Assembly: GCF_000807925.1 (NCBI RefSeq)
Contig: NZ_JRVC01000008.1
Span: forward strand, 62,001 to 126,000
Source: Novosphingobium subterraneum
Lineage (GTDB): Bacteria > Pseudomonadota > Alphaproteobacteria > Sphingomonadales > Sphingomonadaceae
Length of the DNA: 64,000 nt
Direction: 5' to 3'
Both the position numbers and the translations under genes were made by a program. Shown in pieces: positions 43,163 through 49,326 of this stretch. The notes under the pieces were generated by a model. It was not told where the DNA came from. It made no database searches and saw nothing but the letters and a program-made list of their open reading frames with translations. How positions within the stretch are numbered: the stretch's first letter is position 1; each line of letters opens with the position of its first letter.

Positions 43163-43705
43163 ATGAAGCGTTTCAATCCCGATGCGATGGGCGAGAAGCT
43201 TTTGCGGCGCTTTGCTGGCGGAACATCGCGTCGTGGCATCCTGGCGCGGATGGGGGCGGCGCTGGTGGCTGCACCGGTCTTCCCGTTGCTGCCGGTGAGC
43301 CGCGCCGAAGCGGCCAAGCCTGATCGTTCGCCCGAGGCCAAGACCGAGTTTGCGCGCAGCGCGCAGACGACCGACCAGACCAAGTGCAACTACTGGCGTT
43401 ATTGCGCCATCGATGGCGCGCTATGCACCTGCTGTGGTGGCGGCATACACACTTGCCCGGCAGGCGCCGAACCATCGCCGGTTTCGTGGGTGGGTTCGTG
43501 CATCAATCCGGATGACGGCAAGGCCTACATGATCGCCTATCGCGATTGTTGCGGAAAGCCCGCCTGCGGCCAGTGCAATTGTGACAATATCGATCGCGAG
43601 ACGCAGCTCTATCTGCCGCAGCTCAACAACAATATCATATGGTGCTTCGGTACGAGCAGCATGGAGTATCACTGCTCCACCGCGATGATGATCGGCGCGG
43701 CCTGA
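43163..43705 (+). CDS. aauA: TTQ amine dehydrogenase light chain, copy 2
   Basis: A 180-residue precursor with leader motif SRRGILARMG (residues 22-31). Trp109, Asp128 and Trp160 stand at exactly the same numbers as in copy 1, and all 14 cysteines are kept (CTCC and ACGQC included, the aromatic-amine pattern). But IAYRDCCG around the base, IIWCFG around the second Trp and SWV around the first are closer to methylamine dehydrogenase. It therefore looks intermediate and may take a different amine from copy 1. Assignment as a TTQ subunit is firm, substrate is not. Confidence 0.92.
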   Translation: MKRFNPDAMGEKLLRRFAGGTSRRGILARMGAALVAAPVFPLLPVSRAEAAKPDRSPEAKTEFARSAQTTDQTKCNYWRYCAIDGALCTCCGGGIHTCPAGAEPSPVSWVGSCINPDDGKAYMIAYRDCCGKPACGQCNCDNIDRETQLYLPQLNNNIIWCFGTSSMEYHCSTAMMIGAA

Positions 43706-43715
43706 GGATCGGGCG

Positions 43716-44234
43716 ATGCGCGTGTTGGCCTTGGCCGGAGTTATCGCGGCGCTGGCAATTGCGATGCCTGCGGTATCTGCGGGCGATCCCCGCGCCGAGA
43801 CGGTTGCGAATGGACTGGCGGCGATCGGCGATCCTGAGCTGGCCAAGGCCGATTATGTCGAACATTGCGCCGGGTGCCACGGGGTGCAGGGCCTTTCTGC
43901 GCCAGCCAGGCTGCCGGAATTGCGCGGGCGCGTAGGCTACATGATGTGCACGGCCGATACCCGCGCCTATCTACTGCGGCTGCCAAACATCGCCAAGAGC
44001 CGGATCAGCGACAACCAGCAACTGGCTGACATGCTCAACTTCATGGTCTTCGGCCTTGGCGGCACGAGCGTCCTAGCGGGCACGAAGCCTTTCACGGCGG
44101 CGGAGGTCGGCTATGAGCGTCAGTTCGCGCTGACCTCGGCCTCGCTGGTGCGTGAGCGCATGCGGCATGTGGAAACGGCGATCGGCAAGTGCGGCGCACC
44201 TGCCTCGTTCCGCAACTTCTACAACGGCAATTGA
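43716..44234 (+). CDS. Periplasmic monohaem cytochrome c of the second amine cluster
   Basis: A 172-residue secreted protein. Signal peptide ends AVSAG; CAGCH at residues 51-55. It resembles the cytochrome at 3618 (same spacing from leader to haem, ADMLNFM versus ANLLNWT, KPFTAAEV versus RPYTAQEI) but the HMP ligand of that protein is not evident, so the sixth haem ligand may differ. Probably receives electrons from the amine dehydrogenase. Last gene of the cluster; its stop is directly adjacent to the convergent tetR stop. Confidence 0.83.
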   Translation: MRVLALAGVIAALAIAMPAVSAGDPRAETVANGLAAIGDPELAKADYVEHCAGCHGVQGLSAPARLPELRGRVGYMMCTADTRAYLLRLPNIAKSRISDNQQLADMLNFMVFGLGGTSVLAGTKPFTAAEVGYERQFALTSASLVRERMRHVETAIGKCGAPASFRNFYNGN

Positions 44235-44849
44235 TCAGCGCGGAGCAAGGCCCGCTGTGAGGAAGTCGACCAGCTTTACGGCAATCTCGCGCTCGGGCAG
44301 TTCGCCATCGGGGCGATGCCAGCGGGAGGGGCCATTAAGTGCGCTCGCCAAGGTAAGCGACGCGAGCTTGGGGTCGCACGGGGCGGCGGATCCATCGGCT
44401 ATCGCCTCGGCGACAAGCTCGCGCAGTGTTGCGTCGATGCGGCGCTTGCGAAGGCGTATCGTCTCACGGGCGTCTGGCGACAGGGCTTCGTTGGCCGTCA
44501 GGATGTTGCAGCGGCCAAAGTCGTTCATGTTGATCTCGGCATAGTCGATCAGGAACGCGCGCAGACGCTCCAGGCCGAGGCCATGGATCAATCGCGCCTG
44601 TTCGGCTGCGGCTAGCAACTGGTTCATGCCAATGGTGAGGCATTCGATCAACACCTGCTCCTTGTTGCCGAGGTAGTGGTAGATCGTCGGCTTGGAGATG
44701 CCGAGGCTGGCGGCCACGTCGTCCAGCGAAGTCTGGTGATAGCCGCGCGCGTTGAACATGCGCACTGCAGCGGTCAGCACGGCCATGCGCTTGGCTTCAC
44801 GTTCTTCGCTGCGTTCTGCGGCGGTCTTGAAGGGCGATCGTGGGGCCAA
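44235..44849 (-). CDS. TetR family regulator of the acyl-CoA operon
   Basis: A 204-residue regulator with a typical HTH (TSLDDVAASLGISKPTIYHYLGNKEQVL, about residues 40-67) and a C-terminal ligand domain. It is divergent from the SDR/acyl-CoA dehydrogenase/kinase operon, and a 32-bp interrupted palindrome lies in the gap. FadR/KstR-like control by an acyl-CoA is a reasonable guess from the neighbours. Confidence 0.88.
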   Translation of the reverse strand: MAPRSPFKTAAERSEEREAKRMAVLTAAVRMFNARGYHQTSLDDVAASLGISKPTIYHYLGNKEQVLIECLTIGMNQLLAAAEQARLIHGLGLERLRAFLIDYAEINMNDFGRCNILTANEALSPDARETIRLRKRRIDATLRELVAEAIADGSAAPCDPKLASLTLASALNGPSRWHRPDGELPEREIAVKLVDFLTAGLAPR

Positions 44850-44950
44850 GGACGGTTACCTGCGTGTTCTGCCAGTTGGAAACTCGACGCGAGCGGCGCT
44901 TTTGTCGCGCGCAGGGTAGGGCAGTCTTGCGATTGACACCATACCCAAAA

Positions 44951-44982
44951 GAACAATACCTACTCGTGAGTATATATTGTTC
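44951..44982. promoter_or_regulatory. 32-bp nested palindrome, likely TetR operator
   Basis: Outer arms GAACAATA (44951-44958) and TATTGTTC (44975-44982), inner arms TACTC (44961-44965) and GAGTA (44968-44972), centre GT. It is symmetric about one point and includes a possible -10 (TATATT, 44972-44977). It sits midway between the divergent tetR and SDR genes. Confidence 0.75.
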
Positions 44983-45032
44983 CAGTAGGTCGGGAAAGCT
45001 TCTGGCTTGCTGCTGATAGGATTGGATTGGCT

Positions 45033-45794
45033 ATGGAAATCAATGATCTGGCTGCGATCGTAACCGGTGGTGCTTCCGGTCTCGGCGGAGCGACTGCGGC
45101 GCGACTCGCTGAACTTGGCGCGAAAGTTTCGATCTTTGATTTGAACGAAGACCTGGGGCGGGCGCACGCGGCAACCATCGGAGGCAGCTTCTTCAAGGTT
45201 GACGTGACCGACGAAGACGCGGTCGACAACGCCATCCTTGAAGCTGAGGCGATGAACGGCAAGGCACGCATTCTGGTGAATTGCGCCGGGATCGGCCCAC
45301 CCGCCAAGGTCATCGGCCGCGATGGCAAGGCCATACCGCTCAAGGATTTCAGCAAGATCATCCAGATCAATCTGATCGGCACGTTCAACGTGCTTTCGAA
45401 GTTCGCGGCCCGCATCTTCGATGCCGAGCAGGTTGGCGAGGAGCGCGGCGTCATCATCAACACCGCCAGCGTCGCAGCGTTCGAAGGGCAGATCGGGCAA
45501 GCCGCCTATTCTGCGTCAAAGGGCGGCGTTGTCGGCATGGCGCTGCCGATTGCGCGGGAATTTGCGCGCTACGGCATCCGCGTGAACACGATCGCGCCGG
45601 GTCTGTTCCTGACGCCCCTGCTGCAGTCCCTGCCGCAGGAAGCGCAGGATTCGCTGGGGAGCCAGGTCCCGTTCCCGAGCCGTCTGGGCAAGCCCGAAGA
45701 ATACGCGCGCATGGTCGAAAGCATCGTGACCAATCCGATGCTCAACGCCGAAGTCATCCGCCTTGACGGCGCAATCCGCATGGCGCCGCGCTGA
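45033..45794 (+). CDS. Short-chain dehydrogenase (3-hydroxyacyl-CoA dehydrogenase type)
   Basis: A 253-residue SDR. NAD-binding TGGASGLGGA (residues 11-20), Asp37 favouring NAD(H), NAG motif as NCAG, catalytic Ser146, Tyr159 and Lys163 (YSASK). The C-terminal PGLFLTPLLQSLP and FPSRLGKPEEYARMV are those of type II 3-hydroxyacyl-CoA dehydrogenases (HSD17B10-like). It would oxidise a 3-hydroxyacyl-CoA, or reduce a keto-acyl-CoA if the operon resembles the lva pathway. Start at ATG 45033; TTG at 45027 is in frame. Confidence 0.87.
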   Translation: MEINDLAAIVTGGASGLGGATAARLAELGAKVSIFDLNEDLGRAHAATIGGSFFKVDVTDEDAVDNAILEAEAMNGKARILVNCAGIGPPAKVIGRDGKAIPLKDFSKIIQINLIGTFNVLSKFAARIFDAEQVGEERGVIINTASVAAFEGQIGQAAYSASKGGVVGMALPIAREFARYGIRVNTIAPGLFLTPLLQSLPQEAQDSLGSQVPFPSRLGKPEEYARMVESIVTNPMLNAEVIRLDGAIRMAPR

Positions 45795-45832
45795 AAACTG
45801 TCAACCGATCCCGCGATTGAGGAGTGAAGCAA

Positions 45833-47026
45833 ATGGCAACTGGCATCGGCATGGACGCCGCATTGGAAATCGCGGATCGGGTAGAGCGGTTCGTTCGCGA
45901 GGAAGTGATCCCGTACGAGAACGATCCACGTCGTGACGATCACGGCGCGCCGCTTGACGAGATGGTCATGGAAATGCGCGAGAAGGCCCGCGCGGCGGGC
46001 GTGCTTACGCCCCACATCCTGGCCGATGGTCGCCACCTCAACCAGCGCGAGACGGCGGTCGTGCTGATCCGTTCGGGCCTCTCGCCGCTCGGCATGCTGG
46101 CAGTGAACACGCAGGCGCCGGACGAGGGCAACATGTACCTGCTCGGCAAGGTTGGCAGCCCCGAACTGAAGGAACGGTTCCTCAAGCCGCTGGTGTCGGG
46201 CAAGGCGCGGTCGGCGTTCTTCATGACAGAGCCTGCGGAGACCGGCGGAGCGGGTTCCGACCCTTCGATGATGCAGACGACCTGCCGCCGCGACGGCAAC
46301 CACTGGGTGATCAACGGGCGCAAGGCGTTCATTACCGGTGCCAAGGGTGCCAAGGTCGGCATCGTCATGGCGAAGGACGAGCAGGGCGGGGCGTGCATGT
46401 TCCTCGTCGACCTGCCCGATCCGGCGATCGAGATCGTGCGCGTGCCGAACACCATCGACAGCAACATGCCCGGCGGCCATGCGGTGATCGACATCAAGGA
46501 CCTTCGCGTTTCGGCAGACCAGATGCTGGGCGAGCCGGGCGAGGGCTTCAAGTATGCCCAGGTTCGCCTGAGCCCGGCGCGCCTATCGCACTGCATGCGT
46601 TGGCTCGGCGGCTGCATCCGCGCGCAGGAGATCGCTTCCGATTATGCCAACAGGCGCATGGCGTTCGGCAAGCAGTTGATCGATCACGAAGGCGTGGGCT
46701 TCATGCTGGCCGAGAACATGATCGACCTGAAGCAGGCCGAACTGATGATCGACTGGTGCGCAGGCGTCCTTGATACCGGCTCGCTCGGCACGGTCGAAAG
46801 CTCGATGGCCAAGGTTGCTGTGTCCGAGGCGCTGATGCGCGTGGCCGACAAGTGCGTGCAGGTGATGGGCGGAACGGGCGTCACCTCCGACACGATCGTC
46901 GAGCAGATGTTCCGTGAAGTGCGCGCGTTCCGCATCTATGATGGCCCGACCGAGGTCCACAAGTGGAGCCTTGCCAAGAAGATCCGCCGCGACTGGCGCC
47001 ACGCACAGGCGGGGACGGCACACTGA
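45833..47026 (+). CDS. Acyl-CoA dehydrogenase (ACAD10/11-like)
   Basis: A 397-residue flavoprotein. Typical blocks are FFMTEPAETGGAGSDPSMMQT (substrate/FAD region near 130), VINGRKAFITGA, and the C-terminal QVMGGTGVTSDTIVEQMFREVRAFRIYDGPTEVHKW. This last segment and the partner gene are like the ACAD10/ACAD11 group, and LvaC of Pseudomonas levulinate breakdown. GAGGAG precedes ATG 45833. The stop overlaps the next start (TGATG), so dehydrogenase and kinase are coupled. Confidence 0.88.
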   Translation: MATGIGMDAALEIADRVERFVREEVIPYENDPRRDDHGAPLDEMVMEMREKARAAGVLTPHILADGRHLNQRETAVVLIRSGLSPLGMLAVNTQAPDEGNMYLLGKVGSPELKERFLKPLVSGKARSAFFMTEPAETGGAGSDPSMMQTTCRRDGNHWVINGRKAFITGAKGAKVGIVMAKDEQGGACMFLVDLPDPAIEIVRVPNTIDSNMPGGHAVIDIKDLRVSADQMLGEPGEGFKYAQVRLSPARLSHCMRWLGGCIRAQEIASDYANRRMAFGKQLIDHEGVGFMLAENMIDLKQAELMIDWCAGVLDTGSLGTVESSMAKVAVSEALMRVADKCVQVMGGTGVTSDTIVEQMFREVRAFRIYDGPTEVHKWSLAKKIRRDWRHAQAGTAH

Positions 47027-48093
47027 TGGGCGGCACGGCGCAGGAGGCAAATGCCGGCACCACGCCGGTTCGCGAGGGCTACCGCTTCGATGAGGCCGCG
47101 CTTGCGAAGTGGATGGAGGCCAATGTCGAGGGCTTTTCGGGGCCGCTTGAGGTGGAGCAGTTCAAGGGCGGGCAATCGAACCCGACCTACAAGCTGATCA
47201 CGCCAGGCCGCGCCTATGTCCTGCGCCGCAAGCCACCAGGGCCAGTGCTGAAGGGGGCACACGCGGTCGAGCGGGAGGCCAAGGTACTCTTGGCTCTCGG
47301 GTCCGTTGGCTTTCCGGTGGCGCATGTCCACGGATTGTGCACCGATGAAAGTGTCATTGGCAGCTGGTTCTATGTGATGGAGATGGTCGAGGGCCGCATA
47401 TTTTGGGATGCGACCTTTCCTGACGTTTCCCGCGAAGAGCGGCCGGCCTATTTCGACGCGATGAACGCAACGATCGCGCAATTGCACTCGATCGACCATG
47501 AAGCTGTGGGGTTGGGCGACTACGGCAAGCCTGGCAACTACTTCGTGCGCCAGGTCGGCCGCTGGTCGAAGCAGTACCTCGAGGACGAACTTGCCGGGCG
47601 GGATCCGAACATGGATGCCCTGGTCGATTGGCTGCCGACAGCCATTCCCGAAGGGGACGAGACCAGCATCGTTCACGGGGACTTCCGCTGTGACAACATG
47701 ATCTTTCACCCCACCGAACCGCGTGTGATTGCCGTGCTCGACTGGGAGCTGTCGACGCTGGGGCATCCACTGGCCGATTTCGCTTATCACGCGATGATGT
47801 ACCACATGCCGCCCAATATCGTGGCCGGGCTGGAAGGGGCGGACCTGGCAAAACTGAACATTCCCGGCGAGGCCGAGTACGTCGCTGCCTATTGCCGCCG
47901 GACAGGGCGAGACTCGATTGCGTCGTGGGATTTCTATGTCGCCTTCAACTATTTCCGGCTCGCCGCGATTTTCCACGGCATCAAGGGGCGCTACCTTCGG
48001 GGTACTGCCGCATCAGCGCATGCCAAGGACCGTGCGGAGGCATTTCCGGTACTCGCGCGGCTGGCGAGAGAAGCCATGGAGCGCTGCCGGTAG
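47026..48093 (+). CDS. APH-family kinase (ACAD10/11 kinase-like, LvaA-like)
   Basis: A 355-residue aminoglycoside-phosphotransferase-fold protein. Catalytic loop HGDFRCDNMIFH and metal motif VLDWELSTLGHPLADFAY are the form seen in ACAD10/11 N-terminal domains and in bacterial partners of acyl-CoA dehydrogenases, not in antibiotic resistance kinases. Known relatives phosphorylate the 4-hydroxyl of 4-hydroxyacyl-CoA so that the dehydrogenase-like partner can remove phosphate. Directly coupled to the gene before it. A hairpin (GGTTCG-AATC-CGAACC, 48100-48115) lies just after the stop. Confidence 0.87.
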   Translation: MGGTAQEANAGTTPVREGYRFDEAALAKWMEANVEGFSGPLEVEQFKGGQSNPTYKLITPGRAYVLRRKPPGPVLKGAHAVEREAKVLLALGSVGFPVAHVHGLCTDESVIGSWFYVMEMVEGRIFWDATFPDVSREERPAYFDAMNATIAQLHSIDHEAVGLGDYGKPGNYFVRQVGRWSKQYLEDELAGRDPNMDALVDWLPTAIPEGDETSIVHGDFRCDNMIFHPTEPRVIAVLDWELSTLGHPLADFAYHAMMYHMPPNIVAGLEGADLAKLNIPGEAEYVAAYCRRTGRDSIASWDFYVAFNYFRLAAIFHGIKGRYLRGTAASAHAKDRAEAFPVLARLAREAMERCR

Positions 48094-48523
48094 GTGATTG
48101 GTTCGAATCCGAACCTTAACAGTTCTTGGTGATTTGCGGTCTGCGCCGATCCTTTCGTCCGTCGAGCGCATGTTTGCTTTGTCGCTCTTGTGGGGAAAAC
48201 CCGCTGCTGATTCGGCGGCCGAAGCATACTGGAAAGCAGGTGCAAAAGCGCGGAGGCGCCGGGCCTGTCGATACTGCCAAAGCGGAGGCGATTGATTCTG
48301 GCGGCGGCAGGTCGCAGGCATGCTGCAGCGCAAAGGAGGGGGCTGACTAACTGTCAGAGAGGTAAGTAAATCTCCGTGGCAACGTCCTCCATCTGTTTCC
48401 ACCTCGGTTTCCGGTTGTTCATTTCCGGTGCAATCTTCCCTTTCTGGCTGCAAATTCGCGGTTAGGAGTTGGCATGCAACAGGGTCCGTCCGGTTGTGCG
48501 GGGCAACAGGAACAGTCTACGCC
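48094..48523. other. 430-bp gap without a recognisable gene
   Basis: Apart from the hairpin at 48100-48115, which may end the preceding operon, I see no gene, tRNA or repeat here. The stretch has lower GC in its second half and several pyrimidine runs. It probably contains the promoter for the small gene at 48524, but no clear hexamers were found. Confidence 0.5.
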
Positions 48524-48724
48524 ATGCAGGTAGCAGCCAAGCCACTAGTCGAAGTTTTCGAAGCCCTGTCGACTGCGCTCGACGAACTCGACACGCACGG
48601 TGAGGCTATGGCCGCCCTCCATCTTGCCATGGCAGTGGAATGCCTCGCTCACAGGCTAGAGGACGACGAACCGCACGCTCCGCGGAGGGCGCCGCCGATA
48701 CTGCGTCTGATCAAGAACGACTGA
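48524..48724 (+). CDS. Small hypothetical protein
   Basis: A 66-residue acidic, helical protein (EVFEALSTALDELDTHGEAMAALHLAMAVECLAHRL) with a short Pro/Arg segment and LIKND end. No family recognised. The helical part has good amphipathic character and normal codon use, which supports a real gene. AGGAA lies about eleven bases before the ATG, somewhat far. It might be a regulatory or adaptor small protein; no function is claimed. Confidence 0.5.
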   Translation: MQVAAKPLVEVFEALSTALDELDTHGEAMAALHLAMAVECLAHRLEDDEPHAPRRAPPILRLIKND

Positions 48725-48994
48725 GCCGCCGGGGCGGGGTGTCGAAAGCTCCAGCAGGGCTGCCGCGCGAACTGTCGCGCGCTGACGCCCGTTCGTCGCA
48801 TGAGCATTGTCTATCTCTTCGATAGAGTTAATCGAACTGGACGGCGCCAAGTGCGCGACAGCCTATCGCATCGGCAAAAGGAAAGCTTTGAGCCGTAACA
48901 GACGAAGTTTAATGTCTACTAAAAAACTTGAGTATAGAAGCTGAGCAACGGCGACGATTCGCCGGAAACCGCGCAGGAAAGGGGCAAGGCAATC

Positions 48995-49231
48995 ATGCGA
49001 ACACAATCGACGGGCACCCTTCGCGCCAACAGGATCGAACGGGAGATGACCGAACCCACCAAACCAGGAGCTGGCAACCAGGGTGAGTCCGAACGCCATC
49101 TCGAAGAAAGCATTGCAAGCGTGCGCGAAGCCCTGACCGGGCTGCGCTACGGGGCCGTGCAACTGACCGTCCATGAAGGGCGTGTCGTCCAGATTGACGT
49201 GACCGAGAAGCGACGGCTCAAGCCGAACTGA
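48995..49231 (+). CDS. YezD family (DUF2292) small protein
   Basis: Up to 78 residues. The core SVREALTGLRYGAVQLTVHEGRVVQIDVTEKRRL matches the YezD family of about 60 residues, whose genes are often found with sulfur uptake and assimilation genes; molecular function is unknown. The ATG at 48995 is taken here; the ATG at 49046 would give the usual family length but its purine-rich stretch is too close. It lies 95 bp before a TonB receptor and may share its message. Confidence 0.7.
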   Translation: MRTQSTGTLRANRIEREMTEPTKPGAGNQGESERHLEESIASVREALTGLRYGAVQLTVHEGRVVQIDVTEKRRLKPN

Positions 49232-49326
49232 TCGTTCCACGCAGCCAATACCAATAAACAAGCAGAACTACCGCACCGCTGACCGGACCACCGGAAGCAT
49301 CGTTCGGGAACACATGAGGTCCTACG

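Noticed and set aside
47026..48093. Aminoglycoside resistance gene
   Set aside because: The fold is APH-like, but HGDFRCDN and DWELSTLG motifs and coupling to an acyl-CoA dehydrogenase fit the ACAD10/11-type kinase rather than an antibiotic kinase.
48091..48116. tRNA-like T-arm (GGTTCGAATCC) suggesting a tRNA gene or attachment site
   Set aside because: The bases upstream encode the C-terminus of the kinase and no acceptor, D or anticodon arms fit. GGTTCG-AATC-CGAACC is better read as a simple hairpin after the operon.
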